Source: Acanthaster planci (taxonomy: Eukaryota > Echinodermata > Asteroidea > Valvatida > Acanthasteridae). Taken from it: a stretch of DNA of 64,000 nt. Position numbers and translations under genes: made by a program. The notes beneath the pieces are model-generated. The model worked only from the letters and a program-made list of their open reading frames with translations, did not search any database and was not told where the DNA came from. Shown one piece after another: positions 11,622 through 23,700 of this stretch. The stretch lies in contig NW_019091457.1 in the NCBI RefSeq assembly GCF_001949145.1, positions 947,657 to 1,011,656 on the forward strand. The letters run 5' to 3'. Numbering within the stretch: position 1 is the stretch's first letter; the number at the start of each line of letters is the position of its first letter.

Positions 11622-14037
11622 TCAAAAGGGTATGGACTGGCCGTCCCAGGCAAGAAACTTCCCCGTGTCCTCCAAGGTGAGCCCGTCCACCAGCCTGAGG
11701 ATAGATTCCACCGAGTACTCGGGGCTGAAGATCTTATCCCTCGGGACGCTCTTGTGGTAGGGGCGGGACAGAGCCGTGTCCACCGTGCCCGGATGGACGC
11801 TCACACAGATGACCGGAGTGCGGCCCCGGCCCAGCTCGATGCTCAGGTTCTTGGTGGCCATGTTCAGAGCTGCCTTGGACATGCGGTAGCTGTACCATCC
11901 GCCCAGTCCTGCAGGAGGAGAGATCCCAGAGCACATTCTACAAATCTGACATGATTTGTTGGTGGACAGGTCGATTTTATCTCCCCGAGGCACTGAAAGT
12001 TGACAAGCTACATGCAATTCACAAATAAACTTTGCTACATTTGTTTAACCGTATCTCAGACATATTCAGTTGCCATTAAAATTTCTGGGAAAAGGGAAAG
12101 GTATCGTGTAGGAGAGTTGCCATTTGTTCATGTGTAGTGTCCTAGCTAAAGCAATGCTCGTGCATGCACCTGTGCGACAGTGCCATAAACCGTGTCAAGG
12201 GAACAGTACAGTATCAGCGCATGTCTGACTTGTGCACCAATCCTTGCCTGCGCATTTGTTGTTTTAAACAGCAAAAAATTGCGACAGACAAATGACGGCG
12301 AATGGACGAGCCAGAGTTTGGCGCCCAATCAGGAATATAAATATTTGAGGTTTGGTTATGGATCAAAGACGGTCACTATGATCCAATGGCACCAAGTAAA
12401 AAAAATCCAAATCTGACTGAGCCGCTTTCAGTCAAAACCAGTCTGATGTCAGATTCGGATGATCAGCACAACATTTGCCCAATCAACAGAGGGTGCTCTT
12501 CACTCCACACATGGCAATTCCCTCTAGTCACATTCATTTTTCCAGTGATCAAAGCCAAAATTTGAGCTCTCTTCTTCTATAACAAGCCTCCTAATCTTGT
12601 TACAATAAAATGCTATTACAGTTGGCACACAAATGAGTCTGACGGTTGAGAATTGTATGGAGGATCGAATTAGCTTTTGGTATTCTGAGCCAAGTGTCTC
12701 TCTGGGCAACCCAATCAAATATCAACTTCGGAATTATTTTCGTTGCTGTGTGATGTATATTGTTGTTTTTATTTTCCCACAACAGATTTGTCTAAATTCT
12801 AAGAGTTTGTTACCTTTGTTGTCCACGATGGAGCCGACGCGAGCTGAGATGTTGACGACGACCCCAGCATGGGCCTTGCTCTGTTCTCTCGACCCATACC
12901 CGCCCGAGCCTTTCAAGAGCAGAGGGGCGAAGTGCTTGGCCACCAGGAGAGGCCCCACCGCATTTGTAGTCAGGGTGGTTGACAGACCCTGAAATGTCCG
13001 TGGGGAGGAGACCGAAAGGTCGCACCATATACACAAGTTGAAAAATAATGTGGGAACTCTTGGAGGGGGGGATGCAGATTTTTTTTCTTGTGCTCGTGGA
13101 CAAGACAGAAACTTCACGTTATGTGCATCCCTTCACCTGTGAATACTTTATGAAGGCAGACTTACTACATGTACAAGCACCTGTACACGTTCAACATGTT
13201 CAAAGTGATAACAGGAGTTCACAGAACCTCGGGCTACCTTACTGTACATCTGCACGGCCATATTGGAAATACAACATTTTCAAATTCAAAATTTAAGGAG
13301 TGATGAACTTGTCGTCACGGTCTGGGTAAACAGTATAAGCACATGAAACAATTGGATCTTTCAGTGAAAACATGATATTATGCGCGTCTATTAAGACTCC
13401 CCTGAAGTCGTTAGTGCTGCTCATAGGCATGTTTACAGGAAGCTTACCTCCAATGAAACATCCCTGAGACTGGTTTCGCCTCTACCGGAGGGGTGCAACA
13501 TCCCGGCGCAGTTGATAAGCAGATCCAGCTTGCTCACCCTACTCTGTTTGACCTTCTCCACAATCTCCTGGATGTCCCCTGGCCGGGCAAGGTCGATCTT
13601 CTCTACGTCCAAGCGATTCCTGTTCTCCTCCTGAGCAAACCAAGGCGAGAAACTTGCACATCACTTTTGGCAACACCAAGACAATGTATAAAAAGATGAT
13701 GTTAAAGTCCTACGAAGATGTAAGGAATTGATATATAACGTTACACCCCCACTGCAGCATTGGGACCAACTACAGTTGGATGACTCCAGCCATAGTGATG
13801 TAGCTGGATAGACCATTCAGCTCTAGTGTAGCTAAGGCTAATGCTATTGTTGTTGGGGGGCCAGGAAACATTAAATACATGTACATGTACCTTAAGTGCT
13901 AACAACTCCCTTGCACTCTCCGGGTTGCGACAGGTGGCGATGACGTGGGCCGTGGGGCTCCGCTGCAGAAGGCTTCGGCAGAACTGCAGACCAAGCCCTC
14001 TGCTAGCACCCTGGACCAGAGCCACTGGCGATGCCAT
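11622..14037 (-). CDS. Short-chain dehydrogenase/reductase (C-factor/sniffer-like), 4 exons, 263 aa
   Basis: This is an NAD(P)-dependent oxidoreductase of the classical SDR fold, probably cytosolic. The coding exons on the minus strand are 14037-13891, 13630-13448, 12988-12814 and 11908-11622. All junctions are GT-AG and phases match (0, 0, 1). The nucleotide-binding motif QGASRGLG sits at residues 9-16, where Gln replaces the usual Thr. It is followed by INCAGM (variant NNAG), TTNAVGP, the catalytic Ser in NISARVGS (about 158) and YRMSK, the YxxxK pair at 176 and 180. VHPGTVDTALS is the PG motif typical of the family, and the C-terminus ends in GKFLAWDGQSIPF. The length fits the 250-residue norm of the C-factor/sniffer carbonyl reductase group. 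The substrate is unknown. The first donor is CTTAAG|gtacatgta, a copy of the TACATGTA repeat of this region. An upstream ATG-less extension (GTG at 14055) was rejected. Confidence 0.88.
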
Positions 14038-14213
14038 TGCGGATGGGCTGCACACTTCTGTATGCTATGGTAGTGAAGCGGGCTCCTCAAATTCTGAAGT
14101 TGGCTTCTACATGTATATGTACCTGTACAGTTTTGTACATATGCACGCTATTAAAGTGTAAAAGCAGTTGAACTTTCACATGTTTAACTCCACCCAGTGC
14201 TTTTTGATGGAGA

Positions 14214-14938
14214 ATGGGTCGCATGAATAAAAGTAGCATTTGCTTTTACTACCATTTTTGAAGCATTTACTATGTATGAATAATAATGGAGCAAACACTT
14301 CTACTTTAGTGCAATTGCTGAAAAGTAGAAGTATTTACTTTTTATTCTTTAAGCTTGTGCTTGACAATACGCAGTTGCTTCATTTTGTAGGAATCAAAAT
14401 GAGTAAGTTCTACAGAATTGGAGTATTTACTTGACATTTTTCAAGACTGGGTCAGGGCAAGCTTGAAAACGAGGAGCATTTACTACTGCTCAAAATGGCA
14501 GCGTTCATGAATGTCATTCGACAGGAAAAGCTGTATGCCTTTAGGAGGGAATCTCAAGAAACCAGATTGCAGACAGTTGTACCGATTTGAGAGTTGCAGA
14601 GCAATTTTCTTCATCACGGTTTTTGCAATCAAAATTACTGCCATTGTGCTTATCTGCCATGCTGAGGTCTCAAGATACGGCACCATGCTGCTCTGTGTGT
14701 GTCTGTACGTGCAGACAATGGAAGCCCTATTGTGCAAAACCATTCGGCTGTGGAGTCAGCCACAAGCATAAAGCATTTGCTACTACTTGTACAAGCAGAT
14801 GCTGAACAGTAAAAGAAACACTTTTATTCATACAAATTCAAGCAACTGCTTATTCTTAATGCTTTTACTTTTCAGTAAATGCTTTTGCTGTTTGCTTGAA
14901 CTTCATAGCATTTGCTAGTTTTTCTTCATACGACCCAA
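14214..14938. repeat. Fold-back element, about 725 bp
   Basis: The left end, GGGTCGCATGAATAAAAG, is mirrored on the right by TTTTTCTTCATACGACCC. Just inside, AGCATTTGCT occurs at both ends and many degenerate copies of GCATTTACT and TTTTACT fill the interior. It lies directly upstream of the SDR gene and has no open frame of note. It is best read as a non-autonomous DNA transposon. Confidence 0.65.
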
Positions 14939-15672
14939 TAAGTTATATTAGCCAAGCTGTACATGAACAGCTTCTTGCTACGCCATAAGAATAGAAGTTA
15001 CATATTGGTATCCTAACAGTTTCAAAAACACATGAGGCATTTCTTCTTTTTTCATTATTTTATTCCAACCTGCAAGTACTGACTCTATTCAAGTATGACG
15101 TGGCCAAACTACAACCACAAGCCTTGCTGGGGGATGACTAGATGTACACAACAAAAATGACTCACAGTTTTGAAATTTCAACTGAAGCCGGCAGGTGCAT
15201 GTAATTCATTCATTGGAAGGCAGTAATAAGAACAAAGATTTTTTTTGAAAATATGAACGTAAAGCTTTTCAGTCAAAATCCACACTCATCATGCTCATTT
15301 TGGTGTTAAAAAAACACAGTTTGCTCTGCACTGCACATGTACAAAACATCTCAAAATCACTCGCTGCTTCAAATCAATATTTTTTGCTTTGCAGAGTCCG
15401 ATGGAATCCAAACTTGTATCAAAATGACTCTTAATCTCATTTCTCCCTCTCCAAGATCACTTCAGAAAAAAGAAAACAGAAAAAAAATAGTTGAAATTGA
15501 AAAATTTATATGCCTCCCTACACCACGTCAAGCTTCGCATGCTAGTCTCTGATGATATTTCAAATTTGTTTTATAGTTTTTGTTCATGCTCTGGATCTAG
15601 ATTTGTGACTCTGATAAAACCAGTATCACATCACATCACTGAATGAAGATACATGTGCAAATACATACGTAC

Positions 15673-15901
15673 ACTTTGAAAAGGAAAAATGTTGCATCCT
15701 GACTCCACTTCAGCAGTTGGGTACAAAGTCTATGGGGAGTGACGAGAATTTTCTAAGTATTTCCAAACATCGGTAAATGTTTCTCATTCCAGGATTCGTG
15801 TCTTTCCAGCATTTCTGTGATGGCCAACTTTGATTGAGATGATATAGGCCTATGATGAGAAAAGTGGAGTCAGGATGCAACATTTTAGCCCTTTGAAAAG
15901 A
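15673..15901. repeat. Fold-back (MITE-like) element, about 230 bp
   Basis: The arms are TGTTGCATCCTGACTCCACT on the left and AGTGGAGTCAGGATGCAACA on the right, a perfect 20-base inverted pair, flanked by further matching CTTTGAAAAG-type sequence. The interior is unremarkable. It is a compact MITE by structure. Confidence 0.75.
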
Positions 15902-17583
15902 ATGCTTCTGAAACTGAAAGGTCCCGTTGATAACCCTTCAGTTCTCAACACGCTCAACATCTCCCATTTGTCTCAAGCCAAGGTCACCGTCAACACCACA
16001 GCATGCACACTCGTCACTGACATGCCTGATGATGACACACCGCGCACTGACTGGTTTGTTAGAAAACCAATTGAACAGCGAAAACAAGGAAAGGTGGAAC
16101 CCTTTTCACGACTACCACGCATGGTTGGACTACGCAAAAAAATTCATCCAAAAAATGATTTTTAATACTTACAATTTTAAAAACAACAAATTTCATAACT
16201 CGGCTAGCTGCACGATGAATCCTCCATGAGCGCAGCCATATTGTTTCATAACATTGTGATAGTTTACCACGCATGCGCGAAAATGTAAAACCCCGAAATT
16301 TGACCAATCAAATGGTCAGGATGTTTTCTACTCGGAGCTGAACAATTCTTCAAATGACTTAAACTGGCTGCTCACGGTGCAATGTTTCAAATATTCAACA
16401 GTAGAAAACAGGTAATTTTTCCAACCATTGTTGTTGTTAGGTTCACAACATGGTCCTTGAAGATTAAAATGAATTTGAACACAGATGTGGACGACTGGAT
16501 GAAGCTTATTTTTATTATTTGCTCTCAGAATTGTGGCTGTTTCTAAAAATTCTATACCGTGACCGCGGCCTTCATATACCTAGTGCCTTAATACCTAAAA
16601 GGCCGCAGAACTGTGGAGTCCGACGAGGAGCGGGGGGTACACATGTACCTTTCCCTGCTATGCCTTACCCTCATAGTTCTGGGGGTAGCAGTCCCTATCA
16701 TGGACTAGATTTTGATTTAACGTGTTAAAGATTTGGAAAGAGATCCATAGGCCCTACATTATACCGTGCTTATACGGACAACACGTCTTGATATGATACC
16801 CCTGACTATGCTGACCCCGTTTACAAACCATGAGCACGATGAGACTTGTCTGAAAAACATGAAAAAACCCAAGTGTTTTCTAAATGTTATAAAGTTGTAT
16901 TGTAGGGAGGCTAAAATTTGTTCTAAGTTCTACCATCTCCCACATCCCACACCAGTAGACTAGCAACTGATTATCGGTGTGGTGTGGCCGAGGCGCCTGT
17001 GCATCGCAGATTTTGTGCCGTACCACAGTACCGATGCATGCTGCATCGCTGTAGCGGCTGTGCACTGTGGTGGTTGGGGCGGCCGATGCACCGTCCGCCA
17101 GTCCAGTGCATGCTGCATCATCGGGTTCCATGTGCAGCCAGTCAAGTCGCAAGGAGTAACGTGACCCACGCAAGTTTGCCCAAACACATGATCTGCAGTC
17201 TGTGTCAAATGTCTCAAACTCTAATGTACACGCCTTGAACGGTCGAGTTGTTTTTATGGACGACTTGATAAACGGTTGAGTTATCCCACTGATCGAGTGG
17301 TCCCAAGTCAAGTGGGCAAACGGTCGAGTGGTCTGATATCTGATCAGAGTCAAACCTGGAGTGCGTGGTGTGTGTTGTTTCAGTCACTTTTTCATTTTTT
17401 TTTTTTGATCAATTCCAAATGTTGCAATTTCAATTATTACAAGTAATTCTAACCTTCCTTTCCATCGGTAACAGCTGTAAACAGCAAATTTTACCAGGGA
17501 TGTGTGGAATGAAAATCAACGCGAGCAGATTTTCGTCTACAGCACCAGACTTGAATGGCCGAGTCTAAACTCGCCTCTTCGCA

Positions 17584-17771
17584 ATGGCATTCAGCTCTCG
17601 TGCACAGGTCGTTCGTACGTACGGCCGACACAAGAAGCGCACCATCGCGGCCTGGATCTCCCCCGAAGCCACCACCAAGGCCCAGCACGTCTTCAGCTCT
17701 CCCGAAAACCTCAGCTTCACTGATGCCACTGTCGGCAGCACAACCAATCATTCGGGTGCACTGACTAACAG
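17584..17771 (+). CDS. Haspin coding exon 1 (N-terminal Pds5-binding motif)
   Basis: This exon is listed separately because it lies 7.7 kb from the rest of haspin and would be missed by a local gene model. It encodes 62 residues plus two bases. The order RTYG, basic run (RHKKR), W-I-S-P-E, then VFSS and DATVG parallels the vertebrate haspin N-terminus. The phase-2 end joins exactly to the phase-2 start of the exon at 25486. The alternative is a WAPL-type first exon, since WAPL also begins with a YSR motif, but no WAPL exon follows on this strand. Confidence 0.75.
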
Positions 17772-20700
17772 GTTTGTGAGTGTCATTTAACTTCCAGCCT
17801 ATACATATACAGTACATGTAGAGCACGAGACAGTCTGACTGACTTGGATTTTTGCCTCTGCATTCAGCTTAGTTTTTGAAATATTTTTGTATGTGTCTAT
17901 GGTACACGCCGACCTTTCTTTTTTTTTATAAGCACTGAGTGTCACTTTTTGTAAACTTTGATTTGTATGCCTGTGGATGGTGAATGTTTCAGACCAGGAT
18001 GGCATACATTCCCCCTGCTGTTTTTAAAACAAGGGTGACCCACCAGCCCAAAAGCAGGCTGAAGTAGGAAACTTCAAAACCCTGAAATACATATAGTGGA
18101 ACTTCCACTGTCCAGATTTTCTAGGAAGTTCTACAGCTGTCACTAACTGTGAGAAGCTTACTGTAGACAGAATTACGATTTAACGTGGATCACTTTGAAG
18201 TGTAAAGAAGTTGAAGGAGAGGAATCGTCCAACATCACCAGTACTGACTTCAGCCTGGTTTTGGGATGGTGGGTCACATTATTATGTGTCACACAGGTTA
18301 TCTTTACACATACACTTTACATGTACATGAAATAAGCGTCTCTTGCTCATTAACCACTTGGCGCTTGATCATGTGTAAACACACATGATTTTCCTTATTT
18401 GTCCCAGGGGGATGCGGACACTCATTTCAGAATTCTTTTTTCATGACTTCAAGAAACTATAATGGACTTATTATAATGCGTCCTGCTTGGTTGGATCAAA
18501 ACGTGGAAGACGAAGAACTGTTTTTAAAGACCTTCTTTGTTTGGGTAAGCAGGTACATGCTACATGTACCTGTAGGGAGCAAAACCACACTTACATGTAC
18601 ATGTACATTACAACAGAGATGATAAGATTACAAAAATCCCCACTAGCAACTCCTTTGTACCAAAACAATTAGCCAAATCACACAGGGCCACAGGTGATGC
18701 TTCATGTATTCACACGTACATGTACGCTATGAACCAGTTGACATCTGGACATGCGCCACAATTTTTACCAGGGCAGGGCTGAAACAAAAGAACTTGGGGG
18801 GGGGAGAAAGAATGAAAATGCCGATGCCTAAATTCAAGAGTTATGCCTCCCTACACACATGTATTTTGTGGTTGCCAGAAATTACTTGCAAAGTTGACGA
18901 ATTGTAGAAAAAAACCCCGCCCCAGCAGCTTTTTTCAGGGAAGAAAACCCAACGTTAACTGGTCACAGGGTAAGCTGATTGTTTCAGACAACACAAAATG
19001 CAATCTACATGTATGTGAGTTATTTTTGTATGCCATAGCGGCTGCCTATGTACAGACCAATTTGGTGACCAGAATCAAGAACCATTACTGAGCTGGTGTG
19101 ACAATTCTTGCATGAACGGGATTCATGCGGATTACTTGTCTCTTTCGCTGATAGACTGCCATACTGCAATTCACAGGTCCCTGAAGTTTAAAACACATTC
19201 TCACTCTCTGTTATTACAATAGAATGCTGCTTGCGAACATCACATCACCCCCCCCGAAAATCACAATCCACAAATTATTATTGTTTGTTTAATGACTATA
19301 GAGCACATGTACTTGTGTGTGCAGATCCAGAACCAAATTTTCAAGAGAGTCACGATTTTGTTTGCTGGGGGAGACCACACTTTGAGGATTTCTACAAGTC
19401 TTTCTTTATAACATGAATTAGGAATTCCTGAGTTGAGAGGCTAAATTCTGGGCGGTCCCCAAAACTCATTTTCCCTATTGGGGGAGGGGTGACCATGACC
19501 CTGTTTGCTCCACCCCTCACCCACCAGTCAGTGAATGAAATTTCAAGGGATCAGTTCTTGCAGCTCCCCTTGAAGCTCAACCTCATCCCGTGCCATCGTG
19601 ACAGCATCTTCATTGTTGGTGGAATGCATTTGGCCCACTGTTTTCTTGTCTGGCATGGCAAAGTAGAGCTTTTCCCAGAACAGGGTGTCACTCCGTTCCA
19701 GGTAAGTGTTGGTTGACAGGTAAAGCTTCAGGTCCTTGTCCAGCAGGTTCTTGTCGACCTTCTCCAGGAGGATGACCATGAGACGCTTGTGGTGGTCCTT
19801 GAGGAGCTGTTGCTGGGCTGCCTTGAACTCGAAGGAGCACCATTCGCTTGCCAAGAAGTTGTTGGACAACACGATGAGGGTCCTTCTGCTGGTCTCCACA
19901 GCATTGATGATGTTGGTGGAGATACACTCCCCAACGACAAAGTCCCGCTGGTGAATGCACAGTCTGAAAGGGGGCCGGTGGCCCTCCAGTTTGGGGACCA
20001 GCTCCTGGGTAACAAAGTCTAAGTCGTCGGTGCTGAAAGATATGAAGGCGTCATAAAGGTAGGCCCTTGTCATGTCCTTGTCCAGCTTGTTGCTGAAGCG
20101 CCAGCCAGTGCGATTATAGACTATCACCTGGATGACTCGTCGGAATCGGTATGCAATGGCTGAGATGCTCATTAGAAACACCAGAACCCCGAAACACACT
20201 GTTACTGTTTCCGCATTTTGATCGTGAATGATAACATCAACATCTGTGGAGTTGCACATGAATTTATGGTCGTCAAAGTATACCACTGCACCTGTTTCAT
20301 TTGACTGTGTTGTGCAGTTAATGCTGTCGACATCGTCCATACTGATGGCTTGCACTTGCAGCCAGTCTTTCAACCACATCAGGTCACAGTCGCAAATTAG
20401 GGGGTTGCTGTTGAGGGTGATTTCCTTGAGTGGTGGGATGCTATTCAGGACTTCCTTTTGCATTCCAGTCAGCAGGTTGTGGTCAAGATACAGGAACTGC
20501 AGTTTCTGTAGGTTAGCAAAGCTTTCTGGTTCTATGGTCGAAATGGCATTATGCTGAAGATTAAGTAACGTCAAATTGGGCAAGCTTTGGAAATCCTCCT
20601 GAGTAACAGCACGTATTTGATTATATTCAAGATACAGGGCCGTGAGGCTTGCTAGCCCCTGGAACGTTCCCCCGATCTTCACAAGGTGGTTCCCACTGAG

Positions 20701-23700
20701 GTCTAAAACGTTGGTGTCCTTGGAGAGATTTTGTGGCACACTTTTTAGATTACCGTAGCAAAGTGTTATGTTCAGGGAATCGCTGCAACGTGTATAACAC
20801 TCGCACTGATCGGTACAGTGAGATTTTAAGTTGGCAAAGTGTGGGTTAAGCTTATCCTCTTGCTGAGGGGCATATAGGGCTTGACCTCTCAAGCGGGGTG
20901 GCCACACACACAGAAGTTCTTCATACTTCTTGAATCGGAGATTAGCAAGGAGATTTCCACCAGGCCAAAACATGTCAATGTATTCGTGATCGCCGATGAG
21001 TCTGTACGTGTGACAGTCGCACGTAAGCCAGTTGCGGCGCATGTCAACGATTACCGCCTTCTTGGGATACATTCTTGCATTCAGGGCATCTCTATTGACA
21101 AATGGCAGCTCTGGAAAGTTTGTCAGGTGGTTGTCTGCCAAATTCAGTTCCTGCAGGGCGGGTATGTTGTACAAAGCGTTGTTGGGAACCCTCGCCAAGA
21201 AATTATTGTTCAGGTTCAAAGTCTCGAGTGACTGGAGATTGTAAAAGGCTTGTTTTTCCACGAAGGTGAGATTGTTTTGGGAAAGGTCAATGCTTTGCAA
21301 ATTATCCAGGTTCCAGAAAGTGAAACCTCGAACAGAGGCAATTGAATTCCCTTCCAAGTGCACAGCCTCAAGGGAAGGGGTCTGCTCAAAAAAATTCAAT
21401 GGGATATCGGTGACAGAGTTGCAAGCGATGTTTAGTCTTTTCAGTCGGGTTGAGCCCTTGAAGGAGATGTTTACCATAGAGGAGATTTTATTTGTGGACA
21501 AATTAACTTCTTCGAGCCAAGGCAGCTCTTCCAAAAATTGTTTTGGGATGCTGGAAAGCTTACATTCACTAAGGTTGATTTTTCGTAATGTCTTGTTGAC
21601 TGGACGTAAAAGTTGCTCGGGAAGAGATTGCAACATTGGATTGAAGAACATATTGATCTCTTCAAGACTGTCCAGTCCTTGGAGAGATAGTGGATGAACG
21701 GTGGCCATAACACCAAATGAAAGGTCCAGGGACTGGAGGTGCGCGAGACCCTCGAAAGTGCCCATACTGAGGGTGAAAATGCCAGCATTTTTCATGACGA
21801 GGGTTTGTAAGTGCGGCAGTATGCCCGAAAAACCTTGGTGTGGCAGGGCAAATATTCTGTTGAGACTAACATTGAGGGTACGGAGTTTCCTCAGGTATCT
21901 CAAGGGCTCGGCATCTAGTCTCTGCAGCCTGTTTTTAGCCAAGTCCAGGTATGTCAGGTTAAACAGGTGGAGGAAGGCCCTGTCAGGAATGTCTGAGATA
22001 GCATTGCCAGAGAGATCCAGGTGTTGCAAGCTTGGCAGCGGCATGTCAGTGATGTCTGTTTGGTTGATGGATGTCTGGAAGTTACCTGTTACTGCGTCTG
22101 GAAAATGTTCCAATCGGAGCCCTTTCAAAGTCAAGCTCTCTAAATGCCTCAGTTGTGAAAATGACCTAGGATGGAGGAATCTAGCTGATCCCCGTGAAAC
22201 TGAGAACTCCTTGAGGTTTTGCAGTAGGTTCATATCATGCTCTCTGATGTCCATTCTGGAGTTGCTCACAGAGAGGAATTCCAAGAGTTCAGGCGACTGA
22301 AGTTGTGTGGTTAACCAGCGGACCGCATCCCAGCTCGCCGGGCAGTCGCCTCCATCCAGAATTAAGCTGCTTATTTGTGGGAGCTGGTCTGACAATAGCA
22401 GCATCTGGCTATTGCAATTACAGTCAAGGCCTTCCAGGGTGCCAGTTCTTTCGTTGGTCATGTTAATGCAGCCGCTGTAGTTTGCCGAACAGCTGGTCCT
22501 TACCTTGACTGCCAGCACAGAGATGCCCAGCAACAAGAGGCGGCACCAGTACACGTAGAATTTTTCCCAGTGATGCATCTTGCAAGTGACATCCATGGCT
22601 GTGATTCCAAAGCTTCTTTTTGAATCCAGTTAACAGGTGCACTTAAGTGCACAAGCTGGTAGCCCACTTCGGGTACCAGTGATCAAACTGAGATCCCTTT
22701 ACTCAGTGGTCTTAATACATGTACATGTATGTGTACATTGTAGCTGGTTAGTGCTATTGTGCTGGTGAGTGTTATTGTGTTGTTCTCAGTAGATCTGCCA
22801 ATACTGTCTCTTTAACGCTTTGGTAAACAGGGGTCTTTTGAACTCCCAAGGTCACAGTCCAGCAGATGTCACTTCCATAGAAACAGAGAGGCAGATGCTG
22901 CTTCTGATGAGCAATTTCTGAGAATTCCTGTGGAAAAGAACGACGACATTGTACATGTGTAAATATTATTGAGGACCACTGTCGACAGAATTGAAAAGCG
23001 GCTGATGTTGCTGCCTGTACCTGTACATATGTACTTGTACCTGTTAGTCCCCAGGCCGCCTCCTTTTTTCCACGCTCCAACCCCCAAAATAAGATGCACC
23101 AAGGAAAAAAAAGATATGTTTAATCTGGCTGCTCTGCATTTTCAAAAACATTCATTTTGCACACGTACTGTGCATGTCTGCACAAAATGTTTGTAGCTGA
23201 TTTTTGGTTTTGGTGTCCATGCGGGTGCACACTCATTCCACTGTTTGCCCATGTACATGTATGTGTATGTGAGTTTGTTTCTGCATTCATTTGGGGACCC
23301 TGAACAATAGAGGACAATAAGGTCCCCGATTGACAGAGGGTCCCCGATTGACAACTGTGTACAAAACATATGGATGGTTTTCTAAAAAAGTTAAAGTATG
23401 AACAAATGAGGAACAATAGGGGGTCCCCAGTTGCAGGCAAATACACACTGTACACATACACACATGTACCATTCATTTGCTGTAAGCCATCATTCCACGA
23501 GCAGTTATCCATGTACATGTCACTTCTATCCAACATATTCTTATGTTGGATAGAAGTGGCATGTACATGGATGTCCGTTATACGCTCATCCGCCCTGCTT
23601 GTGGAATGATGGTTTACTCACTTTACTGGAAATGAATGGTAGTTTTAATCAGCAAATCTATTCGTATCTGCATGGTGAATGGGATGATTGTGAACATGGA

